From Bacillota bacterium (GTDB lineage: Bacteria; Bacillota; Clostridia; Christensenellales; Aristaeellaceae): DNA of 23,923 nt. A model generated the notes under the pieces. That model was not told where the DNA came from. It worked only from the letters and a program-made list of their open reading frames with translations, and did no database searches. Below are positions 7,504 to 14,672 of this stretch, piece after piece. The stretch is taken from contig JAEWVC010000063.1 in assembly GCA_023459275.1 (NCBI GenBank), positions 1 through 23,923 on the forward strand, read 5' to 3'. Every line of letters begins with the position of its first letter. The stretch's first letter is position 1. Made by a program: the position numbers and the translations under genes.

Positions 7504-7968
7504 ATGAACCGTTTCCTTTCCGCTTGTCTTCTCATGCTGGCCCTGCTGGCGGTGATTTGCCTGCCCGCTTTGGCACAACCGACAGAAACGGCCGGCCTGT
7601 CAGAAACGGTCGCCGGGGTAGTGGAATCAAGCCCGAGTCCCGCTTTGGAGGCAAGCGTAAGCCCGGCCGTAGAGCTAAGCCCCACGGCGACCGTTGCGTC
7701 TGTTGCCGCGGCATCCGCCAATGTTAGCTTTGCCGATGCCATTCTGGTAGTGATCCAGATACTCATCGTATTTTCCTCTTTGGTTATGATCGTCACCGTG
7801 CTGATGCAAAGCGGCCAGACCCAGGGGTTGGGTGCTATTGCCGGCGGTGCGGAGACCTTTTTCGGCAAGAACAAAGCCCGCTCCGTAGAGGGCAAGCTGG
7901 CGACGCTGACCAAGATTTCAGCAGGCCTGTTTGTGGTGATGGCGCTGTTGATGGTTATTCTTTCTTAA
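7504..7968 (+). CDS. secG: SecG-family preprotein translocase subunit with an N-terminal signal peptide and linker
   Basis: A 154-residue protein whose last 80 or so residues form a normal SecG, the small accessory subunit of the SecYEG channel. These are two hydrophobic helices (about 76-102 and 133-152) joined by the conserved QSGQTQGLGAIAGGAETFFGKNKARSVEG. Unusually it starts with a signal peptide (MNRFLSACLLMLALLAVICLPALA, likely cut after LPALA) and a Ser/Thr/Pro/Val-rich linker (about 25-74). Common SecG is about 75 residues and begins directly with helix 1. The start is well supported: AAGGAGG at 7488-7494, and the consensus promoter upstream. The linker contains no second start with a good ribosome binding site. 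SecG's N-out topology is compatible with a cleaved leader. A bidirectional terminator follows. Confidence 0.88.
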   Translation: MNRFLSACLLMLALLAVICLPALAQPTETAGLSETVAGVVESSPSPALEASVSPAVELSPTATVASVAAASANVSFADAILVVIQILIVFSSLVMIVTVLMQSGQTQGLGAIAGGAETFFGKNKARSVEGKLATLTKISAGLFVVMALLMVILS

Positions 7969-7981
7969 AACGGTACATGTC

Positions 7982-8016
7982 AAAAGGCCGTCCGGATTTT
8001 CTCCGGACGGCCTTTT
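7982..8016. terminator. Bidirectional terminator between secG and glmM
   Basis: A 15-bp perfect inverted repeat, from AAAAGGCCGTCCGGA (7982-7996) to TCCGGACGGCCTTTT (8002-8016), with a 5-nt loop. It has a T-tract on both strands and lies between the convergent ends of secG and glmM. Confidence 0.93.
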
Positions 8017-8025
8017 CTGATAGAA

Positions 8026-9372
8026 TCAGTTCAATCTGCCTTCGATGAGCTTCGACAAGCGGTAAACGTCCGTGTCCATTTCGTATTGGTCCTCGCCCTC
8101 GATCATCACCCGCACCAGGGGCTCCGTGCCGCTGGCCCGTACCAAGATCCTGCCCCGGCCTTCGTACTTGCTTTCCAGCGCGCGGATGGCGGCAAGGATT
8201 TCCCCGTCCTTGTCAAAATCGTATTTGTGCTGGTCGGAGACCTGGGCGGCATATTGGGACTGAGGCAGCACCTGCATGGCCTTGGAAAGGCGTCCCAGGC
8301 TCTGCTTTGTCTTGACCATCACCGTCATGAGCTGGATGGCGGTGATCAGCCCGTCTCCCGTGGTGTTGTGATCCAGGAAGATGACATGGCCGCTCTGCTC
8401 ACCGCCCAGGGAGTAGCCTTCCGCCAGCATCCTTTCCAGCACATAGCGGTCGCCGACTTTGGTTTTTACATTTTGGATGCCGTGCTTTTTCAGCGCGATA
8501 TCCAGGCCCATGTTGCTCATAACGGTGGTGACAAGGGTGTTGTTTTTCAGCTTGCCCTGTTCCTTCATATGCAGAGCGCAGATACACATCACCTGGTCGC
8601 CATTGACGATTTGACCGCGCTCATCCGCGGCGATAAGTCTGTCCGCATCCCCGTCAAAAGCCAAACCGATATCGGCCCCCAGTTCCCGAACCAGCTCACA
8701 TAACCGCTCGGGATGGGTGGAGCCGCAGTTTTCGTTGATATTGGTGCCGTCCGGCTCGTGGTAGTATACGGATACGGTGCCGCCCAGCTCCCTAAGAGCC
8801 ATGGGAGCAACCTGGTAGGCGGCGCCCTGGGCGCAATCCACAACGATATGCAGCCCATCCAGACGCTCGCTGGTGGTCTCCTTTACAAAGTCCACATAGC
8901 GGCGCTGGGCGTTTACCTGCCTTACCCTGCGCCCGATCCTTACACCTGTGGGCAGTGCCATGGTGGGATCGCCGTTTTGCAGGATGCTTTCGATCCTGTC
9001 CTCCATCTCATCCGGCAGCTTGCAGCCGTTGCGGTCGAAAAACTTGATGCCGTTGTACTCCATCGTATTGTGGGAGGCGGAGATCACTACTCCCGCGTCC
9101 GCACCGTAATACCTTGTGAGGTAGGCAATGCCGGGAGTGGGCAGCACATCCACCAGAACGGCCCTGGCTCCCACTGAGCAAATACCCGCCACCAATGCGG
9201 ACTCCAGCATTTCGCCGCTTAAGCGCGTATCCCTGCCCACCAGCAGCGTAGGACGGTGGACGTTGCTCCCTAATACAAATGCCCCGGCCTGGCCCAGCCG
9301 GAAGGCCAGGTCGCATGTCAGGTCAGCGTTGGCGATCCCGCGGACACCGTCGGTTCCGAACAACCTTGCCAT
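8026..9372 (-). CDS. glmM: Phosphoglucosamine mutase
   Basis: A 448-residue cytoplasmic enzyme converting glucosamine-6-phosphate to glucosamine-1-phosphate, an early step to UDP-GlcNAc and peptidoglycan. It begins with the GlmM signature MARLFGTDGVRGIAN. The phosphoserine loop is VISASHNTMEYNG with catalytic S100, the Mg2+ loop is FDGDADR, the sugar-binding loop contains GGEQSGH, and the C-terminal phosphate-binding loop is RASGTEPLVRVM. Full length for the family. The start is supported by AGGAGGA at 9377-9383. It follows the isomerase-like gene by 19 nt and is probably co-transcribed from the promoter at 10416-10444. The cdaA/ybbR genes often found next to glmM in Firmicutes are not here. 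Confidence 0.96.
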   Translation of the reverse strand: MARLFGTDGVRGIANADLTCDLAFRLGQAGAFVLGSNVHRPTLLVGRDTRLSGEMLESALVAGICSVGARAVLVDVLPTPGIAYLTRYYGADAGVVISASHNTMEYNGIKFFDRNGCKLPDEMEDRIESILQNGDPTMALPTGVRIGRRVRQVNAQRRYVDFVKETTSERLDGLHIVVDCAQGAAYQVAPMALRELGGTVSVYYHEPDGTNINENCGSTHPERLCELVRELGADIGLAFDGDADRLIAADERGQIVNGDQVMCICALHMKEQGKLKNNTLVTTVMSNMGLDIALKKHGIQNVKTKVGDRYVLERMLAEGYSLGGEQSGHVIFLDHNTTGDGLITAIQLMTVMVKTKQSLGRLSKAMQVLPQSQYAAQVSDQHKYDFDKDGEILAAIRALESKYEGRGRILVRASGTEPLVRVMIEGEDQYEMDTDVYRLSKLIEGRLN

Positions 9373-9391
9373 ATGTTCCTCCTCGTTGCCC

Positions 9392-10357
9392 TTATGCCCA
9401 GTAGATGGGCCCGGCTTCCTGGAAAATCAGCACTTGCTTGAGGAAAACAATGGCTTTTTCCAGGCCCTCCATCGGGCTCATGAGGCTGTCCTCATGCTCG
9501 ATGGAGATCACGTCGTCGTAGCCGTGCATCCGAAGCGCACTCAAGATATCCTTCCATACGCCGTAATCATGGCCGTAGCCCACGGTGCGGAAAATCCAGC
9601 TCCTTTCCGCCTCGGCGCCATAATGACGCAGATCCAGCACGCCGTTTTGGGCGGTATTGTATGCGTCGATCTTTGTATCCTTGGCATGAAAGAAATAAAT
9701 GGCTTCCCCAAGGACACGGATGGCGGCCACCGGGTCAATCCCCTGCCAGAACAGGTGGCTGGGGTCAAGATTGGCGCCTAAAATAGGGCCTACCGCTTCC
9801 CTTAGGCGGAGCAGCGTCGCCGGATTGTACACGCAGAAGCCCGGATGCATCTCGAAAGCGATCTTTTGGATGCCGTGCTCCGCGGCCCAGGCCGCTGTCT
9901 TTTTCCAGTAGGGGATCAGCACTTCGTTCCATTGATACGCAAGGATATGCGCGTAGTCCTCCGGCCAGGAGCAGGTGACCCAGTTGGGTGTCCTGTCTTG
10001 GGGGCCGCCGCCGGGGCAGCCGCTGAAGGTGATGATCCTTGTAATCCCAAGCTTTTGGGCCAGGAGCACGGCATTTTCGAAATCGGCTTGAAACCCGGCG
10101 GCGATAGCCGGATCCGGGTGAATGGCATTCCCATGTACGGAAAGGGCTGGCAATGTGATACCGTACTTGCTTAAAGTGGCTTGGAACGCTTCCAGCTTTT
10201 TGGGGTCCGCAAGCAATTGAGCCGGATCGCAATGCGCTTTTCCGGGATATCCCCCGCAGCCCATTTCAAGATGGGAAACGCCGTTGCCTTTCAGGAATTT
10301 GCAGGTGTCCTCCAAGGAAAAACTTGCCAGAACGGGGCTGAATACGGAAAGTTTCAT
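9392..10357 (-). CDS. Sugar phosphate isomerase/epimerase-like TIM-barrel protein (IolE/AP endonuclease 2 family)
   Basis: A 321-residue xylose-isomerase-like TIM barrel. Metal-ligand positions of the family can be seen: E169 in IAFEMHPGF, D198 and H201 in NLDPSH, H224 in FFHAKD, and E287 in SIEHED, which agrees with an active metal-dependent isomerase or epimerase. Closest themes are IolE-like and hydroxypyruvate isomerase-like proteins, and the substrate cannot be named. There is no signal peptide. The start is supported by AGGAGGT at 10367-10373 and by a good promoter upstream. It is the first gene of a two-gene unit with glmM; a link to amino sugar supply is possible but is only inferred from position. 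Confidence 0.85.
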   Translation of the reverse strand: MKLSVFSPVLASFSLEDTCKFLKGNGVSHLEMGCGGYPGKAHCDPAQLLADPKKLEAFQATLSKYGITLPALSVHGNAIHPDPAIAAGFQADFENAVLLAQKLGITRIITFSGCPGGGPQDRTPNWVTCSWPEDYAHILAYQWNEVLIPYWKKTAAWAAEHGIQKIAFEMHPGFCVYNPATLLRLREAVGPILGANLDPSHLFWQGIDPVAAIRVLGEAIYFFHAKDTKIDAYNTAQNGVLDLRHYGAEAERSWIFRTVGYGHDYGVWKDILSALRMHGYDDVISIEHEDSLMSPMEGLEKAIVFLKQVLIFQEAGPIYWA

Positions 10358-10415
10358 ATGTATGATACCTCCTGCTGCTTTGACCGCGATAGCATTTTAC
10401 GTAGGCACTCAGATT

Positions 10416-10444
10416 AGTATACCTTGTTTTGGCAGCGGAGGCAA
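10416..10444 (-). promoter_or_regulatory. Predicted sigma-A promoter for the isomerase-glmM unit
   Basis: Read on the minus strand: TTGCCT (10444-10439), 17 nt, TATACT (10421-10416). It lies about 59 nt upstream of the start at 10357. The palindrome patch begins 17 nt beyond its -35 element. Confidence 0.7.
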
Positions 10445-10460
10445 GGCCGGGCAGGCAAAA

Positions 10461-10493
10461 ATGCGGCCCGCCATATTCAGGCGAACCGCATTC
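10461..10493. repeat. 33-bp direct repeat, copy 1 (partly palindromic)
   Basis: This 33-bp unit recurs at 10729-10761 with a single mismatch. Its ends ATGCGG and CCGCAT are complementary, and inside them CGCC pairs with GGCG around ATATTCA, so each copy can fold by itself. Confidence 0.85.
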
Positions 10494-10495
10494 AG

Positions 10496-10792
10496 GCCGT
10501 CAAAATAGTGCCTATTTTGACGGCGGCCCAGAGAAAGTGAAAGTTCACTTTCTCTGGATCGCACTTTTCACCTGCGGACTCTGGCCGCGGGCGGTGAAAA
10601 GTGTAAGGAATGCTTGCTTCGCAAGCGCCCCGCGCGCCCGGCAAAGCCGGGCGAAACGATTTCAATTGAAGGGGTTTCACCCCTTCAATGCATCCCCGGG
10701 AACTGGCCAGACTTTGTTGATAGTTTAAATGCAGCCCGCCATATTCAGGCGAACCGCATTCCTGTAAACAAATCCCCCGGCAATGCCGGGGG
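10496..10792. repeat. Run of consecutive palindromes (structured intergenic repeat patch)
   Basis: Seven inverted repeats follow each other with no gene between them. (1) 10496-10508 with 10512-10524, 13 bp, 3-nt loop. (2) 10528-10541 with 10544-10557, 14 bp. (3) 10562-10572 with 10593-10603, 11 bp, 20-nt loop containing CGG/CCG. (4) 10612-10617 with 10621-10626. (5) 10635-10642 with 10646-10653. (6) 10665-10674 with 10680-10689, 10 bp. (7) 10774-10781 with 10785-10792. All arms are perfect. No U-tracts follow, so these are not ordinary terminators, and their arms differ in sequence, so this is not a CRISPR array. The patch is bounded by the two 33-bp repeat copies and the TnpA remnant, which suggests REP/BIME-like or decayed mobile DNA. 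Confidence 0.8.
10729..10761. repeat. 33-bp direct repeat, copy 2
   Basis: Identical to 10461-10493 except for one base near the 5' end (GCAGCC versus GCGGCC). The two copies are 268 bp apart start to start and enclose six of the palindromes. The mismatch weakens the outer stem of this copy. Confidence 0.85.
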
Positions 10793-10884
10793 ACAAAGAA
10801 GCTTAAGCTATGCGAGGACCTTCTTTTGCATAAACGGAGAGCGGTCCAGCCTGCCGCAAAGAAAAGACAAAAGGGGGTCGGGAA

Positions 10885-11112
10885 ATGGAAGACAACAAGC
10901 GTTTAGCACATACGAAATGGAACGGCAAATATCATCTTGTGCTTGCACCCAAGCATCGAAGGAAAATCGTATACAGGCAGTTGAGAGAAGAAATAGGGGA
11001 GACATGGAGGGAATTGTGTACTTGGAAAGGGATGCAAAATTTTATCTATGCGCCGCCCCATACATATCCCGGTGAAAGGGCGGCTTGTCCCCGTATACGG
11101 CCCGCAACATAA
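10885..11112 (+). pseudogene. Truncated IS200-type transposase (TnpA, Y1/HUH family), remnant
   Basis: The first 50 or so residues read as an IS200 TnpA N-terminus: LAHTKWNGKYHLVLAPKHRRKIVYRQLREEIGE followed by WRELCTWKG. From about position 11030 the family similarity is lost, and the reading frame ends at 11112 after a short unrelated tail. The HUH metal-binding motif and the catalytic tyrosine of Y1 transposases are absent, so the product should be inactive. A truncated reading frame of 75 codons compares with about 140-155 in intact IS200 TnpA. A plausible ribosome binding site (AAAGGGGG) lies upstream. Internal deletion or decay after insertion is the simplest explanation. Confidence 0.8.
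11052..11084. repeat. Inverted repeat at the end of the TnpA remnant
   Basis: GCCGCCC (11052-11058) pairs with GGGCGGC (11078-11084) around a 19-nt loop. It may be a subterminal hairpin left over from the IS200 right end, or a weak terminator for the minus-strand operon. Neither is shown by the sequence. Confidence 0.4.
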
Positions 11113-11118
11113 TTCCTT

Positions 11119-11601
11119 TTATTTTCCGTACGTCTCCTTGATGCTGAAGGACCTGCCCCAAATGTAATAGGTGATGATAATTTCCCGCATAGCGTCACTA
11201 TCCCTTTTGGTAAGGATCGTGCCGGTGATATCCCCGCGGCTGCGGGAGGAGAGGGATTTAGGTGACGTATCCCCCATTTGCAGCACATCCTTGTCCGTGG
11301 GCACGATCTGGACTTCGATCATATCGGCAGTGAGAAGGCTGTCGTTGCGGAGCCGGACTGTATACGTATAGAAGGCATAATCGGCGGAATCCCCCAAAGG
11401 ATCATCCTGAAACACAGTCCCCAGCACCGTGCCGTTATCCAGCCGGCGCTTGAGATCATTAAAGGTGGCCTGCTGGCTTTGAGCTTCATGGGCCTGGGCG
11501 CCCAGCGCCTCCACCGTAATCTGGGCGGTGGCGTACAGATACCCTACCCCGGCCACCGCTGCCAGCAGCAATACCACCATGAACCATGCCACATATTTCA
11601 C
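11119..11601 (-). CDS. Membrane-anchored protein of unknown function, third gene of the MotA/MotB-like operon
   Basis: I do not recognise a family. The protein has about 160 residues. One hydrophobic helix (about 4-24) follows a very short N-terminus, so the rest is probably outside the membrane. A short Gln/Ala-rich helix (about 31-48, EALGAQAHEAQSQQ) leads to a domain with beta-strand-like alternation (YAFYTYTVRLRNDSL, ADMIEVQIVP, RGDITGTILT, REIIITYYIWGRSFSIKETYGK). The start is taken as GTG at 11601, because AAAGGGG at 11611-11617 is well placed; a longer frame would run into the OmpA-like gene. It begins 28 nt after that gene, so it is very likely co-transcribed and may act with the channel complex. 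It is not a ZorC, ZorD or ZorE type protein. Confidence 0.72.
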   Translation of the reverse strand: MKYVAWFMVVLLLAAVAGVGYLYATAQITVEALGAQAHEAQSQQATFNDLKRRLDNGTVLGTVFQDDPLGDSADYAFYTYTVRLRNDSLLTADMIEVQIVPTDKDVLQMGDTSPKSLSSRSRGDITGTILTKRDSDAMREIIITYYIWGRSFSIKETYGK

Positions 11602-11629
11602 GGCCGTCTTCCCCTTTATACCGTTTGAA

Positions 11630-12634
11630 TCACATTCCGGACAGGATGCGGGCCATCTCCTCAATCATCTCCGCATCCTTCAGGCGGAAATGGAATTCCA
11701 CCCGGCGGGACTGATCCATGTTGACGCTGCCATCCGCATTATAGACGGGGTTGGAGTAGCTTTTGCCCTTGGCGGTAAGGATCTCCCGCAGGTATGCCCG
11801 CTGCTCGTCCGTCAGCCCGGTCATTTCAAGGCAATACTTGGCTACCGTCAGCGCCCGCTGCTGGGAAAGCTCCAGGTTCATCAGGTATTCGCCCTGGGTG
11901 TCCGTATGGCCTTCGATGACGATCTCGCCCAGATAATCCTTGTATTCTGGCCTCAAAAGCACGCTCAGGTATACAGGGATGAACTGGTTGAGCAGCGCCT
12001 TGCCGCTGTCCTTGATGGTGCTCTGGGCGGTGTCGAAAAATACGGCGCTGTCCAAAACGATGTCACCTGTGGCCCTGTCCACCGTGGCCCGCAAATTGGC
12101 CTGGCTCAAAGCGGTGCTCAGTTCCTGGATGATCTTTGTGCGGACGCCGATGAGATCATCAATTTTTACCTGCTGGGCATCCAGCGCCTCCCGCTGGCTG
12201 TTGAGCAGCACCGTGGCGGCATCCAGGCGGTTTTGCTGATCTCCAAGCTTCAGCTGCGCCTCCGCCAGTTCCTCCGCCTTGGCAGAGAGTTCCGCCTTGG
12301 CCGTCTCCAACAGTTGCTGCTGCTGGGCAAGAGTCAGCTGCTGCGATTCCAGCTGCCCCTGCTGCATTTGCAGCGACGCCTGGGCGTCAAGGAGCGCCTC
12401 CTCCTGGTTTTTGAGGGTTTGCTGCTGCAAAAGGAGCTGCTGGTTTTGATCCTCCAGCTGTATCTTCTGCTTATCCACTTCCACAGTTCTGGTTTGAAGC
12501 ATGTAAATGCTGCTTACCAGCGTCAGGATAAACACCAGCAAAAGCGCCGCCATCATGTCGGAATAGGAAATCCAGGTGGCGCCCTTATCGTGGCGGCCCG
12601 GCCCCCTGGATGTGCGGGTGCGGGTGGAGATCAT
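11630..12634 (-). CDS. MotB/ZorB-like protein with a coiled coil and an OmpA peptidoglycan-binding domain
   Basis: A 334-residue single-pass protein. The N-terminal motif WISYSDMMAALLLVFIL (from W21) is the MotB-type plug and helix, and D26 is at the position of the ion-binding aspartate of MotB/ZorB stators. A very Gln-rich coiled coil (about 52-178) leads to an OmpA-like domain (about 182-318) with EGHTDT (241-246) and LSQQRA, the usual peptidoglycan contacts, ending SRRVEFHFRLKD. The ATG at 12634 is preferred over a TTG at 12640, as GGAGGGGG sits 8-10 nt before the ATG. It starts 2 nt after the stop of the MotA-like gene, so translational coupling is likely. The coiled coil is much longer than in flagellar MotB. 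Confidence 0.88.
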   Translation of the reverse strand: MISTRTRTSRGPGRHDKGATWISYSDMMAALLLVFILTLVSSIYMLQTRTVEVDKQKIQLEDQNQQLLLQQQTLKNQEEALLDAQASLQMQQGQLESQQLTLAQQQQLLETAKAELSAKAEELAEAQLKLGDQQNRLDAATVLLNSQREALDAQQVKIDDLIGVRTKIIQELSTALSQANLRATVDRATGDIVLDSAVFFDTAQSTIKDSGKALLNQFIPVYLSVLLRPEYKDYLGEIVIEGHTDTQGEYLMNLELSQQRALTVAKYCLEMTGLTDEQRAYLREILTAKGKSYSNPVYNADGSVNMDQSRRVEFHFRLKDAEMIEEMARILSGM

Positions 12635-12636
12635 GT

Positions 12637-14262
12637 TCAAGCCCCCTCCGCCAGTACGGCCGGCGCCTCATCCTTCTTGCCCTTCTCCTTGGAGGCGGGC
12701 TCCTTGCCGGCAGGTTTTCCCACAGCCTTGGCAATGTCGCTCACCGCCTGCTGCAGCTGGGAAAGCGCGCCCACATACAGGTCCACCTGCTGGCCGTACC
12801 TGTCCGCATTCTTGCGCAGGCTTTCAGGCATTTTGTTTACGGTGGCGCCAATCTCGCCCAAGGTGCCGTTCAGGGTGTCGATGAGGCCGTGCATATTTTC
12901 ATCAAACATTCCCAGCGCCCTTGCCAGGCCCTCGGAAATGTTCTCCACAAAGGAAGTATAGCTTCCGGCCAGCATCCTGCTGCCCTCCTGCATTTCCTCC
13001 GTGGCCCGCTTCATGCCTTCCGATGTTTCCTTGGCCTGGCCGCTGACGCCGGTCAAAATCCGGTCGCTCCAGGTGACATACTCCTGAAGGCTGCCTTGGA
13101 GCACGCCCTGGTATTCCTGCAGCTTGCCCAGGTAGGCGGCCTGGTGTTCCGAAGCCATATGCATGTTGCTAAGCAAACCTTCCGCCCGCTTGGCAAACTC
13201 CGCATCCTCCTGCTGCGCCTTCTGCATGGAGGCCACATAGGATTCGAACCTTTCCATGATCTCCTGGGAGACGCGGGCCAACTGGGTAACCTCCTGCACG
13301 ATGGCTTGGGAGGCGGCCATGGACCGTTCCAGGTGATCCTTTGAGACAATCTGGGATTGATTGATGGCCGCAATGGTCTGCCCCAGCTTCAGGAACTGGC
13401 CGCCCAAGGAAGCGTTCATTTCCTCAATAAAGGCGCCCACAATCTGCTGCACGCCTTCGATCTGCTCCCTGGTCGCCCCTACGATGAAGTTGTCCATGGC
13501 TACCGTGACGGGCTGCATCGCCCGGCCGATAGCCATCTCCATACTGCCGGCCAGCCGGCCGCTCATCTCGTCCACAGTCCTGTTCAGCAGCACGTTTCTG
13601 TCCTGCCCCTGGCAGATCAACTGCACATCGCTGTCCAGCGGCCGCTGCATGGCGATCAGATTGAAAGTTTCAGTAAAATCATCCAGCGCTTTGTAGGCGC
13701 CGCCTACCGCCACACGGTGCAGGATGTTAAAGCCAATGGAGCAGGCGATGCCCGCCACCGATGTTGCGAAGGCGAAGCGCATGCCGGAAATCATGGCGGG
13801 GATTCCATCCATAATCTGCTCGGGGCTCATGGCTTTCAGCCCGGAAAGACCCTGCATCAGGCCCATAAACGTGCCCAGGATCCCCAGAGACGTCAGCAGG
13901 CTTGGGATCAACTCCGCCAGCTGAGCATGCCCGGGCCGGTGCACGGCCGTTTCATCGTTGATGTACTCCTCCACGCTGCAGGGAAGCCCGCGGGCATCCA
14001 ACTGTTCGGCATTCAGCAAAAACCGCTGCCAGGGGGATTGCAGCGCCTTACCCAAAAACCTGGACTCCTGCCAGGCCGGCCGCTGCCCTGCCTCCCCCAT
14101 CTCCAGCCGGTGGGCCGCCCGGTGCAGCCTGCGTGCACTCCGCCACACGGGCACCAGGCATTTGAACAAGCCTACAAGGATTACGCAGGCGATGACAAAA
14201 TAAACCAGCGCATTTAAAAGGTTGGGCAGAATCATGCCCAATATGGCATTCAGCACTTCCAC
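12637..14262 (-). CDS. MotA/TolQ/ExbB-family (ZorA-like) channel protein with a long cytoplasmic tail
   Basis: A 541-residue protein. Three membrane helices can be seen at about 11-35, 118-138 (ELIPSLLTSLGILGTFMGLMQGL) and 160-181 (GMRFAFATSVAGIACSIGFNIL), the last two carrying the ExbB/MotA signature. From about 190 to 520 the chain is long, helical and rich in Gln, Glu, Ala and Met, resembling the tail of ZorA rather than flagellar MotA, and it ends in a Lys-rich stretch (PASKEKGKKDE). The start is GTG at 14262, with GGTGA upstream; GTG two codons later is possible. With the next gene it forms a likely proton- or sodium-driven stator. No flagellar gene and no Zorya effector is in the window. 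Confidence 0.85.
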   Translation of the reverse strand: MEVLNAILGMILPNLLNALVYFVIACVILVGLFKCLVPVWRSARRLHRAAHRLEMGEAGQRPAWQESRFLGKALQSPWQRFLLNAEQLDARGLPCSVEEYINDETAVHRPGHAQLAELIPSLLTSLGILGTFMGLMQGLSGLKAMSPEQIMDGIPAMISGMRFAFATSVAGIACSIGFNILHRVAVGGAYKALDDFTETFNLIAMQRPLDSDVQLICQGQDRNVLLNRTVDEMSGRLAGSMEMAIGRAMQPVTVAMDNFIVGATREQIEGVQQIVGAFIEEMNASLGGQFLKLGQTIAAINQSQIVSKDHLERSMAASQAIVQEVTQLARVSQEIMERFESYVASMQKAQQEDAEFAKRAEGLLSNMHMASEHQAAYLGKLQEYQGVLQGSLQEYVTWSDRILTGVSGQAKETSEGMKRATEEMQEGSRMLAGSYTSFVENISEGLARALGMFDENMHGLIDTLNGTLGEIGATVNKMPESLRKNADRYGQQVDLYVGALSQLQQAVSDIAKAVGKPAGKEPASKEKGKKDEAPAVLAEGA

Positions 14263-14550
14263 GTTCTCATTTCACCGCCGCTCTTCGTTATTTCCATGTG
14301 CCATTGCACCGCACATGCCATAGGAAATTCTGTTCCATTGGACTCCATCTGTTATGGGAAAAATCGTCCTTCCTATTGTACCGTACATGTCAAAAAAATG
14401 CAATAAGACGGAAACATAACCGTCATCATTAATGTAACGCACCGGAAAGAGGATTCCCTGCATTTGCCGTCAAAAACAATTTACCCGCTTTTCTAAGGAA
14501 AATGTTCCGTTTTTTTACAAGGCTATGCGTTTGCACAGCTTGGCCCCCCA
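14263..14550. other. Intergenic region between the divergent channel operon and marR
   Basis: I see no gene here. A weak minus-strand promoter candidate for the channel operon is TACAAT (14380-14375) with TTGCAT 18 nt upstream. It overlaps a small palindrome, TGTAC-C-GTACA. A TTGACA on the minus strand (14393-14388) has no -10 at the right distance. Divergence suggests possible control of both sides by the MarR protein, as an inference. Confidence 0.4.
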
Positions 14551-14579
14551 TTGCTTTCACTTATGAAAGGGTATATAAT
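14551..14579 (+). promoter_or_regulatory. Predicted sigma-A promoter of the marR gene
   Basis: TTGCTT (14551-14556) and a consensus TATAAT (14574-14579) with a 17-nt spacer. An inverted repeat CTTTCA / TGAAAG (14554-14569) overlaps the -35 region and spacer. The leader to the start codon at 14673 would be about 85 nt. Confidence 0.75.
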
Positions 14580-14591
14580 TATTTTGTTTAT

Positions 14592-14610
14592 GGCATATGG
14601 TACATATGCC
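14592..14610. promoter_or_regulatory. Candidate MarR operator palindrome
   Basis: GGCATATG (14592-14599), GTA, CATATGCC (14603-14610): a perfect 8-bp inverted repeat in a 19-bp site, beginning 13 bp after the -10 element. Length, symmetry and location match a typical MarR-family autoregulatory operator. A further CATATG occurs at 14629-14634. Confidence 0.6.
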
Positions 14611-14638
14611 GCCTATGCCGCACTTAATCATATGAAAG

Positions 14639-14658
14639 TGCATGCCTGCGCGCATGCA
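14639..14658 (+). promoter_or_regulatory. Palindrome next to the marR ribosome binding site
   Basis: TGCATGC (14639-14645), 6 nt, GCATGCA (14652-14658), immediately before the GGGGAGG ribosome binding site of marR. It may be a second protein-binding site or an RNA hairpin close to the Shine-Dalgarno; the sequence cannot decide. Confidence 0.5.
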
Positions 14659-14672
14659 GGGGAGGATCCGTT

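Noticed and set aside
10461..10792. CRISPR array
   Set aside because: Only one repeat is duplicated, its two copies are 268 bp apart, and the palindrome arms differ from each other. There are no regularly spaced spacers and no cas genes.
10614..11075. A 153-codon frame overlapping the TnpA remnant and the palindromes
   Set aside because: It runs through the hairpin patch in a frame with no family similarity, whereas the frame at 10885 gives a recognisable TnpA N-terminus.
11119..14262. Complete Zorya defence system
   Set aside because: Only ZorA/ZorB-like genes can be recognised; the third protein does not look like a ZorC, ZorD or ZorE effector. Similarity is reported as a lead only.
11630..14262. 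Flagellar stator MotA/MotB
   Set aside because: No flagellar or chemotaxis genes are nearby, the MotA-like tail and MotB-like coiled coil are far longer than in the flagellar proteins, and MotA has a different helix arrangement.
14388..14393. TTGACA on the minus strand as -35 of the motor operon promoter
   Set aside because: The only good -10-like sequence (TACAAT) is just 7 nt away, and there is nothing suitable at 16-18 nt.
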